A DNA stretch of 64,000 nucleotides from JBNGOQ01 sp050589645 (GCF_050589645.1 NZ_JBNGOQ010000001.1:62001-126000); one strand, 5' to 3'. Positions 8,301 through 17,323 are shown, counted from the stretch's first letter. Numbers and translations: made by a program. Notes: generated from the sequence alone by a model not told the origin.

Positions 8301-8675
8301 CTACCCCTGCGGGTTCTGCGGGGTAAAAAAGAATTCTTCCTGGGTAATTTTCCCATTTTCCACTTTGTACAGACATACCTCCTCCATACTGCTTCTTGGA
8401 GCCCCTTTGAAGGTCACATCCATTTTCATGGTGCAGGCAAAGAACTTATCGGCGACTATGGGTTCCGAAATTTCCATACCGTGCACTTCCTCTACCATGC
8501 TATTGAAGTGTTCCGACTTTTGTTTTACGGCATCCAGGCCCCGCACCTCTTTCATGGGCGCTCCATCTGGTTCTATACTCACAATATTGTCCCCGTAAAG
8601 GGCATTAATGGCTTCATTGAACTGCCCCTGTTTGCAATACGCTACCAATTGATTTGCTACTTCCTGTGTTGTCAT
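8301..8675 (-). CDS. SnoaL-like/NTF2-fold protein
   Basis: A 124-residue protein of the NTF2-like superfamily. It starts with a helix (TTQEVANQLVAYCKQGQFNEAINALYGDNIVSIEP) and continues with the curved-sheet pattern GLDAVKQKSEHF...VDVTFKGAPRSSMEEVCLYKVENGKITQEEFFF. The fold is used by many enzymes and binding proteins, so no reaction can be assigned. It is the last gene of the minus-strand group that begins near 11.16 kb, 45 bases after DUF2461. Confidence 0.75.
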   Translation of the reverse strand: MTTQEVANQLVAYCKQGQFNEAINALYGDNIVSIEPDGAPMKEVRGLDAVKQKSEHFNSMVEEVHGMEISEPIVADKFFACTMKMDVTFKGAPRSSMEEVCLYKVENGKITQEEFFFTPQNPQG

Positions 8676-8719
8676 GATCTTTCGTTTTTATAATTCATAA
8701 ATCGTTATGGATTTCTTTT

Positions 8720-9379
8720 TCAGTGTAGGGCCTGATTGAGATACTCGTTTAATGGGCGAATACCGGCAAAATGCGCCAAAATTTCTTCCGGGAGCTTTTC
8801 CGATTGGTAAAAGGGCTCCAGTGGAAATTCGGCCATGGCATAGAACTGCTTGTTATAGATCAAAGGGGTCTTGTCGGCCACAGGGAGAAGATCCTTGTCC
8901 AATCGTTTCGCCTTTTCGCCCTTCAAAGCGCCAAAGTGCTGCCTAAAGTTCTCGGAACCCATTAGGTTCAAGAACGCAGGGGTATTTTCAGCAATATGGG
9001 TCCGTATTTTTTTTAGTTCTGGGCTTTGTACCATGAACAAGCCACCTCCTACATGGATATGGTGCGCATCTATCCCCAGATAGTAGCCCGGGAGCACCGA
9101 CTTTTTTCCATTGGGGGAAAAACCGGCCTTTAAGATGAGATGATAGGGCGATTTGTCCTTGGAAAAGCGGATATCCCGGTTGATTCGGAATAACGCTTTT
9201 TTGGCATCCGGGAGGATTCGATGATCCCATTCCGTAAGGGTGGGCAACAAACGGTTGAGCAATTCCAAAAAGGGCCCCTTGGCCACTTCCTCATATCTTT
9301 TTTTATGGGCATGAAACCAAGCGGAACTGTTGTTTTCCTTTAGTTCTTGAAAAAAATGGGTATAGGCTGCCGTAAACAT
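8720..9379 (-). CDS. DUF2461 domain-containing protein
   Basis: A 219-residue protein that is almost entirely one DUF2461 domain. Recognisable parts are FFQELKENNSSAWFHAHKKRYEE at the N terminus, FRINRDIRFSKDKSPYH in the middle and GGGLFMVQSPELKKIR after it. Its function is not known to me; it has no signal peptide or membrane segment. It begins 9 bases after the DUF1801 stop, so the two are surely co-transcribed. Confidence 0.85.
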   Translation of the reverse strand: MFTAAYTHFFQELKENNSSAWFHAHKKRYEEVAKGPFLELLNRLLPTLTEWDHRILPDAKKALFRINRDIRFSKDKSPYHLILKAGFSPNGKKSVLPGYYLGIDAHHIHVGGGLFMVQSPELKKIRTHIAENTPAFLNLMGSENFRQHFGALKGEKAKRLDKDLLPVADKTPLIYNKQFYAMAEFPLEPFYQSEKLPEEILAHFAGIRPLNEYLNQALH

Positions 9380-9388
9380 AGGGTCCTT

Positions 9389-9760
9389 TTATTTTTTGGT
9401 ATCCTGGATTTTGATCCACTCCTTGATGACATCTTGTAGTGCACCCTTCTTTTTGCCAATGTCCTCCAAACCATAAAATCGGGCTACCCGACTTTCTTTG
9501 CCATCGCCTTCCAACAATCCGGAAACGTCAGGGATCAACGCTCCCTTATGGAACATTAAGCTTACAAATTTCTTGGCATTGAAGAAAAAGGAGGCAATAT
9601 TCCCCTTGTACATGAAAGTGGGAGTCTTCCATTTTATCGTCTCTTCAATACGGTGGTCCGACTCCAAAATAATTCTTCGGACCTCCTGTATCTCAAGAGT
9701 CAAAGGATGTTTTTTCTCCTTCAGAAAATTATCTACTTCCGGGTTGGTTTTAGCTTGCAT
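9389..9760 (-). CDS. DUF1801 domain-containing protein
   Basis: A 123-residue YdhG/DUF1801-type protein: NFLKEKKHPLTLEIQEVRRIIL, then EETIKWKTPTFMYKGNIASFF, the strand pair typical of this small cytoplasmic domain, and a lysine-rich C terminus. Members are thought to bind small molecules or iron, but no activity is firmly known. Its start overlaps the SRPBCC stop by 11 bases, which shows translational coupling within the operon. Confidence 0.85.
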   Translation of the reverse strand: MQAKTNPEVDNFLKEKKHPLTLEIQEVRRIILESDHRIEETIKWKTPTFMYKGNIASFFFNAKKFVSLMFHKGALIPDVSGLLEGDGKESRVARFYGLEDIGKKKGALQDVIKEWIKIQDTKK

Positions 9761-10199
9761 GGTTTTTGTTTTCGAGGACTTTCTTAAGCCGTTTTAAATC
9801 TATTCCATTTGCCCTTTTCATGGCAGCGGCCATAAAGGGAGCCACGAATTTTGAAAAGCCCGTGGGATTGCCCCTGTTTCGCAAGGTCATATGGGTATGT
9901 CCGCCATTGAAATCTTCCCAGGTGTAGCTGGTTTCCATAGGGAATGGCCCATCGACGCTTTGCATCACCAGCCTTTTCATGGGAACAAATTCAACTATTT
10001 CGTAGGTATACATAAGCTGCCTTCCCAGAAAATTGGCCTTAAAAGCTATCCGTGTGCCGATTTCCGCCGGTTTGGGAGTCAACCATACGGCCGACTTTAT
10101 ATTTACATACCATTCATGGGCATTATCCGGATTGGCCACGTATTCGGCAACCCGATGCCGGGGGCAAAAAATTTGTATGTCCGTGAGCACGTCAACCAT
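9750..10199 (-). CDS. SRPBCC/START-like fold protein
   Basis: About 149 residues with the lipid/hydrophobic-ligand-binding SRPBCC pattern: TDIQIFCPRHRVAEYVANPDNAHEWY at the N terminus, YEIVEFVPMKRLVMQS and TSYTWEDFNGGHTHMTL strands, and a long C-terminal helix. I chose the ATG at 10199, which overlaps the upstream TGA by one base; a GTG one codon earlier is possible. The ligand is unknown. It sits in a tightly packed run of small genes of similarly unclear function. Confidence 0.8.
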   Translation of the reverse strand: MVDVLTDIQIFCPRHRVAEYVANPDNAHEWYVNIKSAVWLTPKPAEIGTRIAFKANFLGRQLMYTYEIVEFVPMKRLVMQSVDGPFPMETSYTWEDFNGGHTHMTLRNRGNPTGFSKFVAPFMAAAMKRANGIDLKRLKKVLENKNHAS

Positions 10200-10498
10200 C
10201 ACATATCGGTATTGGTTTCATTGTATACTATAGGTTTAGGCATAATTTCGCATAAGGGGTACAAGGCCGCAACGAATTCTGCACAGTGCTTGGATTTCTT
10301 GTGGTAAGTTTCCGATGCGTCATCCGAAAAGGTCATTACATGGATGAACTTTGTAGGCTCATCAGCCTGTTGCAATGATTGGTACAATAGGGTTTTGGGC
10401 TCATTTTTTTTGATGGCAGAAATGAATTTGCCAATGATGGGGCCTACCGCTCCCAATGCTTCCGGTTTTATCGTAAACGGCACCATAACATGTTTCAT
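10199..10498 (-). CDS. Antibiotic-biosynthesis-monooxygenase (ABM) domain protein
   Basis: A 99-residue single-domain protein of ferredoxin-like ABM fold: KHVMVPFTIKPEALGAVGPIIGKFISAIKKNEP, then TLLYQSLQQADEPTKFIHVMTFSDDASETYHKKSKHCAEFVAAL. Family members act as cofactor-free quinol monooxygenases or merely share the fold, so the reaction is uncertain. The ATG at 10498 overlaps the TfoX stop by one base (TGATG), and its own stop overlaps the SRPBCC start in the same way. Confidence 0.8.
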   Translation of the reverse strand: MKHVMVPFTIKPEALGAVGPIIGKFISAIKKNEPKTLLYQSLQQADEPTKFIHVMTFSDDASETYHKKSKHCAEFVAALYPLCEIMPKPIVYNETNTDM

Positions 10499-10830
10499 CA
10501 CGATTCTGATTTAATGGTTTTCAGGGCCTTGTTGGCCCATTCCACAAGTTTGTCCGTATCGTTTGCGATTGCATCCGGAATAGAGAAATAGGGCATTTTA
10601 CCGTGTTGATGAGATCCACTTTTCTCAAAATCCATTTTGTTGAAGGCATTTGCCTTTAAAAAGGACTGCCCTTTGGAATTGACGATTCCGAACATTTTCC
10701 CATGATGGAATATCCCATGGCCCCCGAACATCTTTTTTGATGTAATCCCATCGATTCCGTTCAGCTTTGCGACCAATGCCTCTGCCGCCAATGTGGCCTC
10801 TTGGTTCAGTTTGTCCCCTTTTGTTCCCAT
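10498..10830 (-). CDS. TfoX/Sxy N-terminal domain protein
   Basis: A 110-residue protein with the TfoX N-terminal signature GITSKKMFGGHGIFHHGKMFGIV followed by FLKANAFNKMDFEKSG. The open frame extends to 10923, but the ATG at 10830 (MGTKGDKLNQEA) is the natural start because it lies 2 bases after the previous stop and the upstream residues overlap that gene. In gamma-proteobacteria full TfoX regulates competence; single N-terminal domain proteins like this one are widespread in Bacteroidetes and of unknown role. Confidence 0.85.
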   Translation of the reverse strand: MGTKGDKLNQEATLAAEALVAKLNGIDGITSKKMFGGHGIFHHGKMFGIVNSKGQSFLKANAFNKMDFEKSGSHQHGKMPYFSIPDAIANDTDKLVEWANKALKTIKSES

Positions 10831-10832
10831 AC

Positions 10833-11156
10833 TTATTTTTTTGGATTTAATGCCATGAGCTCCAACGCTTTGGAGGTGAGCCCATCCCACTCCGCATGGT
10901 CGTTGAACCCTACCTCGTACCATCCGCTCAAAGGCGCTTTGTTCTTAAAGGGGTTGAATTCCTCTATTTCGATTTCCAATGCATCCACTGGATAGGTCTT
11001 GCCCAGTTTGAACACCATGGTACTCCGTCGTGAAAAAAAGGCAAATACCTTGCCCTTGTAGTGTATTGCAGGAGAACTCATCATGGTACCCACACTTACA
11101 TGAGTATGTTTTGCGCAAAAGGCATCCCTAATTTTTTCGAACAGTTCAAACTCCAT
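10833..11156 (-). CDS. Small protein, probably distant TfoX-like fold
   Basis: A 107-residue protein that I do not recognise with certainty. The segment VGTMMSSPAIHYKGKVFAFFSRRSTMVFKLGKTYP follows the same strand-loop-strand plan as the TfoX domain of the next gene, so a shared fold is likely. A TTG at 11177 would add seven residues; I prefer the ATG at 11156. It is the first gene of the seven-gene minus-strand set and lies back to back with the GlxA regulator, 124 bases away. Confidence 0.6.
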   Translation of the reverse strand: MEFELFEKIRDAFCAKHTHVSVGTMMSSPAIHYKGKVFAFFSRRSTMVFKLGKTYPVDALEIEIEEFNPFKNKAPLSGWYEVGFNDHAEWDGLTSKALELMALNPKK

Positions 11157-11230
11157 AAAACGGGCATCTGGTTTCAAAGCTACGAAACATAGGACAGGGC
11201 CGAAATGGGTAAATCAGCCACTTTGGAGGG

Positions 11231-11261
11231 TTGTTTATGCCAAATAATTAGGTTATTTTTG
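11231..11261 (+). promoter_or_regulatory. Promoter of the GlxA-type regulator
   Basis: TTG at 11231-11233, a 20-base spacer and TATTTTTG at 11254-11261 match the Bacteroidetes promoter pattern. The ATG is 19 bases downstream of the -7 box, so the leader would be very short. Confidence 0.6.
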
Positions 11262-11280
11262 AACATAAACCTATTACATA

Positions 11281-12294
11281 ATGAAGCACGTAAGCATATT
11301 GGTTCCCAAGAGCAATGCCATACTTAGTAGTGTCATAGGGCCTTACAAGATTTTTAATGCGGCCAATGAATTTTTGGCACAAACAGAAAATGGAGCCCAG
11401 CCTCCCTTTGATATCCATTTGGTGGGCGTGGAAAAGGATACCGTATTGTACGATGGAGCCTTTAGCATACACTGCGATAAGGTCCTTTCCGAGGTGGAAC
11501 GAACAGACTTGATATTGATACCCTCCTTTAAGCCCAACGATCTGTTGGCGGATGTACGCAACAACCAGGAGTTTGTGCCATGGATCAAAAAGCAAAGATT
11601 GGACCATGGTGCCGAGGTGGCCAGTTTTTGTTTGGGCGCTTTTATTTTGGCCGAGACCGGATTGGTAGATGGGAAACAGTGCGCGACGCATTGGGCCGGT
11701 ACCGATGTTTTGAAAAAAATGTATCCAAAGATCAATGTGGTATCCAACAAGGTGGTGACCGAGGAGGACGGATTGTATACCAGTGGGGGCGCTTATTCCT
11801 TTCTGAATTTGGTCGTGCATTTGATAGAAAAATACTGCGGGCGCGACACGGCCATTTTTATTTCCAAGTTTTTCGAGATCGAAATTGATCGGGAAAGCCA
11901 GAACCAGTTCGCCATTTTTCAAGGGCAGAAAGACCATGAAGATCAGGTCATTAAACAAGCGCAAAGGTACATAGAAGGCAATGTGGCCGATAAAATATCG
12001 GTACAGCAATTAGCAGGGATGTATTCGGTAAGCCGGCGCAACTTTGTAAGGCGATTTAAAAAAGCTACCCAGAATACGCCCTTGGAATACATACAACGCG
12101 TAAAGATCGAGGCCGCCAAAAAGCGTTTGGAATCTACCCAGCACAATGTGGCCGAGGTAATGTTCGGAGTGGGGTACTCCGATCAGAAGGCCTTTAGATC
12201 GGTCTTTAAAAAATATGTGGGCCTATCGCCGGTAGCCTATAAGAGCAAATACAATAGGGATTTGGTAGATTTTGAAAGCCCCACCACCTGGTAG
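11281..12294 (+). CDS. GlxA-family regulator (DJ-1/PfpI domain + AraC DNA-binding domain)
   Basis: A 337-residue regulator. Residues about 5-190 form a DJ-1/PfpI domain with the nucleophile-elbow-like ASFCLGAFILAETGLVDGK (Cys at about 117 is kept); residues about 225-325 carry two AraC helix-turn-helix units (ISVQQLAGMYSVSRRNFVRRFKK and VAEVMFGVGYSDQKAFRSVFKKYVGLSPVAYK). Such proteins sense an unknown small molecule or redox state and act on nearby promoters. It is transcribed away from the seven small minus-strand genes, which makes them its likely targets. Confidence 0.9.
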   Translation: MKHVSILVPKSNAILSSVIGPYKIFNAANEFLAQTENGAQPPFDIHLVGVEKDTVLYDGAFSIHCDKVLSEVERTDLILIPSFKPNDLLADVRNNQEFVPWIKKQRLDHGAEVASFCLGAFILAETGLVDGKQCATHWAGTDVLKKMYPKINVVSNKVVTEEDGLYTSGGAYSFLNLVVHLIEKYCGRDTAIFISKFFEIEIDRESQNQFAIFQGQKDHEDQVIKQAQRYIEGNVADKISVQQLAGMYSVSRRNFVRRFKKATQNTPLEYIQRVKIEAAKKRLESTQHNVAEVMFGVGYSDQKAFRSVFKKYVGLSPVAYKSKYNRDLVDFESPTTW

Positions 12295-12448
12295 TTTTAG
12301 GGACGAGCGAAGCCCTTGGCAAAGTGCATTGGGATTATTGGATTTTTGTTTTTTTTCCTCGAAATGAAAATAATGTGCATTTTACCGATGAGCGGTATAA
12401 TAATCTGGATGTTTTTAAGTTAAGACTACATACGAATACCAAGGAATT

Positions 12449-15004
12449 TTGAAGCTTCAGCACAAACTTTTTCCACTTCTGATTTTGGCTGGAATCCTGT
12501 TTAACGGATGTTCCACCAAAAAGGACGCTTTTGTCAATCGCAATTGGCACGGCCTGAACACCAAGTACAACGTACTTTACAACGGCAATATCGCTTTTGA
12601 GGAGGGGCGCGAACAACTCAATGCTTCGTATCGGGATAACTACTGGGAAGTCCTTCCCGTAGAACGTTTGGAGGTGACGGATGAGGTAAAATTGGATTCT
12701 GAAAACAATACCCCACAATTTTTGCTTGCCGAGGAAAAGGCCACCAAGGCCATACAAAAGCACAGCATGGACATTAAGGACGAGGAGCGCAATCCCCAGA
12801 CCGATGAAGCTTTTCTCCTATTGGGCAAGGCGCGCTATTTTGACCAACGCTATATCCCTGCGCTGGAAGCCTTCAATTATGTGCTTCGCAAATACACACA
12901 AAGCGATAAGCTCAACGAAGCCACCATATGGAGGGAGAAAGTGAACATCCGTTTGGAAAATGAGGAATTGGCGATCAAAAACCTGAAGCGCTTGTTCAAG
13001 TACGAGGATTTACGGGACCAGGAGTACGCGGATGCACGTGCCATGATGGCCCAAGCTTATATAAACCTGAATGCCCCTGATACGGCCATACAACAATTGA
13101 AGATTGCCTCTGCCTATACCCGTAAAAATCCGGAAAAAGGCCGATATTATTTTATCATTGGGCAGCTCTATGACCAGTTGGGGCATAAGGATAGCGCCAA
13201 CTACGCCTTTGACAAGATCATTGCCCTCAATCGAAAATCACCCAGGGTTTATATGATCAACGCCCATTTAAAAAAAATACAGAACACGGAAATTACCCAG
13301 GAGAACAAGGAGGCCTTGTTGGAGTACCTCATCGATTTGGAGGAAAACAGGGAAAACCGTCCCTTTTTGGATAAGATCTACAGACAGGAAGCGGAATACC
13401 ATTTGACCAATGGCTCCGACAGTTTGGCCCTGGTCTACTTCAACAAATCGCTCCGTGCTACCCAGAACGTTCCGCAGTTGAACGCCCTGAACTATGAAAA
13501 CCTCGCGGAATACCATTTTGACCAAAACGGTTATAAGACCGCGGGAGCCTATTACGATAGCACCTTGACCAACCTCCGGGAAAACACAAAAAAATACCGT
13601 TCCGTAAAAAAGAAATTGGACAATTTGGAAGATGTAATCGCCTATGAGGAGGTGGTACAATATGCAGATAGTGTAATTACGCTATACCATATGGACGAGA
13701 CAGAACGAGTGGCCTATTTTGAAACCTATATTGCCAAGATGAGGGAAAAGGAAGAAGCCGAGGCATTAAAAGAGGAAGAGCGGTTAAACGCGGGCCTGGA
13801 TGTTTTTTCCCAGAGCAAGGCCGGCAAGGCTACCAAGGGCAAATTTTATTTCTACAATATCACCAGCCTTGGATATGGGAAAACCGATTTCAGGAACAAA
13901 TGGGGAGAGCGGGTGTTGGAGGACGATTGGCGTTGGTCCAATAAGAATAGGGCCTTACCAGTACAACAAACGGATGAAATCGGGGTGGCCTCGGGGAATG
14001 TGGAGGAAGCGGTTACCGATGAACAAAAATATTCGGTGGATTTTTATTTGGACCGTATACCATCGGACGAGGGTGTCATAGACAGTTTGAAGACCGAAAG
14101 AAATTTTGCCAACTATCAATTGGGCTTGATCTACAAGGAAAAATTCAAGGAAAACTTTTTGGCGGCCAACAAATTGAACGGCGTGCTAAAGGCAGACCCC
14201 GAAGAACGACTGGTACTTCCATCCAAGTATAATCTGTACAAGATCTATGAGGAATTGGAAAGTCCATTGGCGGCAGGAATGAAAGCCGATATCATTAAAA
14301 ACCACCCAAATTCCCGTTACGCCGAGATACTTCTAAATCCACAAGCGGTACTGGCCAACGCCACCGATAGCCCAGATGCACGATATACCCAGTTGTACAA
14401 AAGATATTTGGAGCAAGAGTATGTGGGTGTTATCAAAGGGGCGGAGGAAAACATCAATCGGTATACAGGGGATGAGATCGTACCAAAGTTTGAAATGCTC
14501 AAGGCCAATGCCATAGGTAGGCTGCAAGGATATGAAGCGTTTAAGGATGCGCTTAATTTCGTGGCCCTTAACTATCCCAACAATCCTGAGGGGCAAAAGG
14601 CACAGCAGATGGTGGCCGAACAACTTCCCAAGCTGGAACCTAAAGTGTTTTCACAGGAAACAGGAGTTTCGGGCAAAGGAAATTGGAAGGTGGTCTTTCC
14701 ATTTAAGATACGTGATGATGAACAGGCCCAGGAGCTCAAGGAGCTTTTGGAAAAATCCATCGTAGACCTGAAATACAAGAACAGGGTGTCCAAGGACATC
14801 TACAGTTTGGAAGACCAATTTGTGGTCGTTCACGGGTTTAAGTCCAAGGATTTTGCCCTAGGCTATGTGGAACTGCTAAAAATTAACAAGGATTACAAGG
14901 TTGACAATGAGAATTTTGTAATTTTGTCATCCAACTATAAAATCATTCAAGTACACAAAAATTTAGAGGAATACAAAAAAGAACTCTTAACCCCAAAACC
15001 ATAG
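12449..15004 (+). CDS. sprE: Gliding motility/type IX secretion lipoprotein SprE (PorW)
   Basis: An 851-residue lipoprotein. The signal sequence KLFPLLILAGILFNGC ends in a lipobox with Cys21. Many TPR-like helices follow (for example YADARAMMAQAYINLNAPDTAIQQLK and YYFIIGQLYDQLGHKDSANYAFDKII), and the segment NRNWHGLNTKYNVLYNGNIAFEEG is characteristic of SprE/PorW. The protein supports the type IX secretion system and gliding in Flavobacteriia. Translation must start at TTG 12449, since an in-frame stop lies at 12416 and no ATG precedes the signal sequence; AAGGA at 12441-12445 could help. The bactofilin gene follows 4 bases later. Confidence 0.88.
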   Translation: MKLQHKLFPLLILAGILFNGCSTKKDAFVNRNWHGLNTKYNVLYNGNIAFEEGREQLNASYRDNYWEVLPVERLEVTDEVKLDSENNTPQFLLAEEKATKAIQKHSMDIKDEERNPQTDEAFLLLGKARYFDQRYIPALEAFNYVLRKYTQSDKLNEATIWREKVNIRLENEELAIKNLKRLFKYEDLRDQEYADARAMMAQAYINLNAPDTAIQQLKIASAYTRKNPEKGRYYFIIGQLYDQLGHKDSANYAFDKIIALNRKSPRVYMINAHLKKIQNTEITQENKEALLEYLIDLEENRENRPFLDKIYRQEAEYHLTNGSDSLALVYFNKSLRATQNVPQLNALNYENLAEYHFDQNGYKTAGAYYDSTLTNLRENTKKYRSVKKKLDNLEDVIAYEEVVQYADSVITLYHMDETERVAYFETYIAKMREKEEAEALKEEERLNAGLDVFSQSKAGKATKGKFYFYNITSLGYGKTDFRNKWGERVLEDDWRWSNKNRALPVQQTDEIGVASGNVEEAVTDEQKYSVDFYLDRIPSDEGVIDSLKTERNFANYQLGLIYKEKFKENFLAANKLNGVLKADPEERLVLPSKYNLYKIYEELESPLAAGMKADIIKNHPNSRYAEILLNPQAVLANATDSPDARYTQLYKRYLEQEYVGVIKGAEENINRYTGDEIVPKFEMLKANAIGRLQGYEAFKDALNFVALNYPNNPEGQKAQQMVAEQLPKLEPKVFSQETGVSGKGNWKVVFPFKIRDDEQAQELKELLEKSIVDLKYKNRVSKDIYSLEDQFVVVHGFKSKDFALGYVELLKINKDYKVDNENFVILSSNYKIIQVHKNLEEYKKELLTPKP

Positions 15005-15008
15005 AATA

Positions 15009-15494
15009 ATGTTTTCAGATAACAAAAAACCTCGTGTTATGACAGAAATAGGCGGACAACCCAACAGAATTGAAAAGAACACCAAAATCAAAGGAGATAT
15101 CATCTCCGAAGCGGATTTTAGGATCGATGGAAAATTGGACGGTAATGTAAAGACCTCCGGAAAAGTAGTTATCGGCAAAGGTGGCTATATCCATGGAAAG
15201 GTAGAATGTGTGAACGCAGATATCGAAGGAAGCTTCAACGGGGAACTGTTGGTGTCGGACCTGCTCTCCCTTAAGGCCTCTGCCGTAATAGAGGGAACGG
15301 TCTCCGTTACCAAATTGGCCGTTGAGCCTGGAGCAACCTTTAATGCATCCTGTACCATGAAAGGCAAAGGGGGCGCTTCCGCAGCGAGCACCAGCACTGC
15401 GAGTACGGCTGCCTCAACGTCCAGTTCAAGCGCTGCCAGTAGTTATAAACAGCCTTTGAGGACAAGCAGTAATGGACCCGCAAAAGCATCCTAG
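15009..15494 (+). CDS. Bactofilin (polymer-forming cytoskeletal protein)
   Basis: A 161-residue bactofilin. The central beta-helix domain (about 20-125) shows the repeated pattern NTKIKGDIISEADFRIDGKLDGNVKTSGKVVIGKGGYIHGKVECVNADIEG. The tail (about 125-155) is low-complexity Ser/Ala/Thr. Bactofilins polymerise without nucleotides and position envelope enzymes. The gene follows sprE by 4 bases and its end overlaps the AtpZ gene by 23 bases, so it is translated from the same message, linking motility and energy genes in one run. Confidence 0.9.
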   Translation: MFSDNKKPRVMTEIGGQPNRIEKNTKIKGDIISEADFRIDGKLDGNVKTSGKVVIGKGGYIHGKVECVNADIEGSFNGELLVSDLLSLKASAVIEGTVSVTKLAVEPGATFNASCTMKGKGGASAASTSTASTAASTSSSSAASSYKQPLRTSSNGPAKAS

Positions 15495-15723
15495 GAAGAA
15501 GAACCCACTAAATTCATACGCTAGATTTTCAGGCATAGCCCTTCAGATGATCGTCATCATAGGTCTGGGCAGTTTTGGCGGAGTAAAATTGGATGAAGCC
15601 TATCCAAACCAATACCATGTGTTCACCTTGGTATGTTCTTTGGGATCCGTTGCTCTGGCCATGTATATGGTCGTAAAACAAGTGTCCAATATTTCAAAAA
15701 AACAAAATTCATCCAATGGGTAA
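15472..15723 (+). CDS. atpZ: AtpZ/AtpI-family membrane protein
   Basis: An 83-residue protein with two membrane helices (SGIALQMIVIIGLGSFGGVKLDE and FTLVCSLGSVALAMYMVVK). The G-x-G-x-x-x-D-x loop between them is typical of AtpZ/AtpI, small proteins encoded before ATP synthase operons that aid c-ring assembly or magnesium supply. The start overlaps the bactofilin gene by 23 bases and the end overlaps the next gene by 8 bases. Confidence 0.88.
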   Translation: MDPQKHPRKKNPLNSYARFSGIALQMIVIIGLGSFGGVKLDEAYPNQYHVFTLVCSLGSVALAMYMVVKQVSNISKKQNSSNG

Positions 15724-16099
15724 GGAAATGGGTGTTTTTCTGGTGAAGCTCCTGGCGTTTGCCGGGCTGCTGTTCGCCGTGCATTTTTATATTTTGTTAC
15801 AGCTCTTTTCCGGCACCCTCTATTTTCCACTTTGGGGCATCTATCTTTTTAATGCGGCTTTGGTTTTGGCCGTATACGTGGTCTTAAGATGGTATGCGGC
15901 CCAGGAAAGTAAAAACGTTTTCAAAATTTTTCTGATGCTAACCATAGCAAAAATGGCCTTGGTGATCATCTTTTTGCTCCCACTTTTTCTTAAGAAATCG
16001 GATCATACCCTAGTGGAGGTCTTCAATTTTTTTATCCCGTATTTTTTGCTCCTTTTGTTCGAGACTATCGCCATAAATAAATTTCTTCAAAAAACCTAA
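15716..16099 (+). CDS. DUF6168-like membrane protein in the ATP synthase locus
   Basis: A 127-residue protein with four predicted membrane helices (about 7-30, 37-60, 68-92 and 100-120). It lies between AtpZ and atpB, the place where many Bacteroidetes carry a DUF6168 protein or another I-like protein. A role in assembling the membrane sector of ATP synthase is inferred from position only. It overlaps AtpZ by 8 bases, and the atpB promoter follows it. Confidence 0.7.
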   Translation: MGKEMGVFLVKLLAFAGLLFAVHFYILLQLFSGTLYFPLWGIYLFNAALVLAVYVVLRWYAAQESKNVFKIFLMLTIAKMALVIIFLLPLFLKKSDHTLVEVFNFFIPYFLLLLFETIAINKFLQKT

Positions 16100-16117
16100 A
16101 TAAAGCAAATAATATAG

Positions 16118-16148
16118 TTTGCCAATTAATTTAATGTATGTACATTTG
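16118..16148 (+). promoter_or_regulatory. Promoter of the atpBEFHAG operon
   Basis: TTTG at 16118-16121, exactly 19 bases, and TACATTTG at 16141-16148 give a full match to the Bacteroidetes -33/-7 promoter. Transcription should begin near 16155, about 30 bases before the atpB start. It separates the ATP synthase message from the sprE-bactofilin-atpZ run, although read-through is possible. Confidence 0.75.
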
Positions 16149-16186
16149 CAGCGAATTTTTCAGAGGGGTTTTAAATCAAAATTTCA

Positions 16187-17299
16187 ATGCAGGTCAGTAC
16201 ATTCAGAGCATTTTTTGCGATTCTATTCTTATCTTTTTATAGTTTAGGTTTTGCGGCATCAAAAACTGCTGCCAAAGATTCCTCGGAGGGGGATGAACCA
16301 TTCAACGCTTCAGAATTAATTTTTCATCATATTGGCGACTCGCATAGCTTTCACGTTTACGGAAGCGATGAAGACCATTTCCCGGCCGCATTGACGATTC
16401 CATTACCCGTCATTTTATGGACAGATAACGGCCTGGTCACTTTTATGTCCAGCGAATTCCATCACGATGTGGACGGCAAGGTAATGGTTGAAAGGAAGGG
16501 GTTGAAATTCACAAATCTACACGATAAGATATATCAGTTGGATGCTGGGGCCTTGGCCGTTACACTCGATAAAGACCAACATGCTACAAATGCCACAAGA
16601 CCTCTGGACTTTTCCATCACGAAAAATGTCTTTTCCATGTTCCTGTCCATGGCGCTTATACTTTTGATCTTCCTGTTTTCTGCCAGATCGTATAAAAAAT
16701 CGAATACCAATATGCCCAGCGGCATTGGCCGATTCATGGAGCCTATCATTGTTTTTATAAGGGACGAGGTGGCCATTCCCAATATCGGGGAGCATCACTA
16801 CAAAAGATATATGCCGTTTTTGTTGACCTTGTTTTTCTTTATTTGGATCAACAATGTAATCGGACTTATTCCCTTTTTCCCTTTTAGCTCAAATCTAAGT
16901 GGTAATATCGCCTTTACCCTTACGCTAGCGGTAATCACTTTTGTCATTACAATTTTTAGCAGTAAGAAATACTATTGGAAGCATATGTTGTGGATGCCCG
17001 GTTTGCCGGTACCCATGAAATTGTTCCTGGCTCCTATTGAAATCATAGGCATGTTTGTGAAACCCATTGCCCTTATGATTCGTTTGTTTGCCAATATTAC
17101 CGCAGGGCACGTAATTGTGCTGAGTTTGATTGGGTTGATATTTATTTTCGAAACGTTCTGGGTGGCCCCCATTTCTGTCCTGTTCACGCTGTTTATTAGT
17201 GTGATAGAAGTGCTGGTGGTTGCTATTCAGGCCTATATATTTACCATGCTTTCCGCCTTGTATTTTGGACAAGCGCTGGAAGAAGAACATGATCATTAA
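16187..17299 (+). CDS. atpB: F-type ATP synthase subunit a
   Basis: A 370-residue subunit a, about 100 residues longer than the E. coli protein because of an N-terminal extension with a signal-like helix and a His/Asp-rich stretch (residues 47-64), as is usual in Bacteroidetes. The proton-channel helix is intact: PIALMIRLFANITAGHVIV has the essential arginine facing the c-ring, and SVIEVLVVAIQAYIFTMLSALYFG follows. It heads the operon 39 bases after the promoter and is followed 24 bases later by atpE. Confidence 0.95.
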   Translation: MQVSTFRAFFAILFLSFYSLGFAASKTAAKDSSEGDEPFNASELIFHHIGDSHSFHVYGSDEDHFPAALTIPLPVILWTDNGLVTFMSSEFHHDVDGKVMVERKGLKFTNLHDKIYQLDAGALAVTLDKDQHATNATRPLDFSITKNVFSMFLSMALILLIFLFSARSYKKSNTNMPSGIGRFMEPIIVFIRDEVAIPNIGEHHYKRYMPFLLTLFFFIWINNVIGLIPFFPFSSNLSGNIAFTLTLAVITFVITIFSSKKYYWKHMLWMPGLPVPMKLFLAPIEIIGMFVKPIALMIRLFANITAGHVIVLSLIGLIFIFETFWVAPISVLFTLFISVIEVLVVAIQAYIFTMLSALYFGQALEEEHDH

Positions 17300-17323
17300 T
17301 TAATTTTTTTAAATACGTAAACT

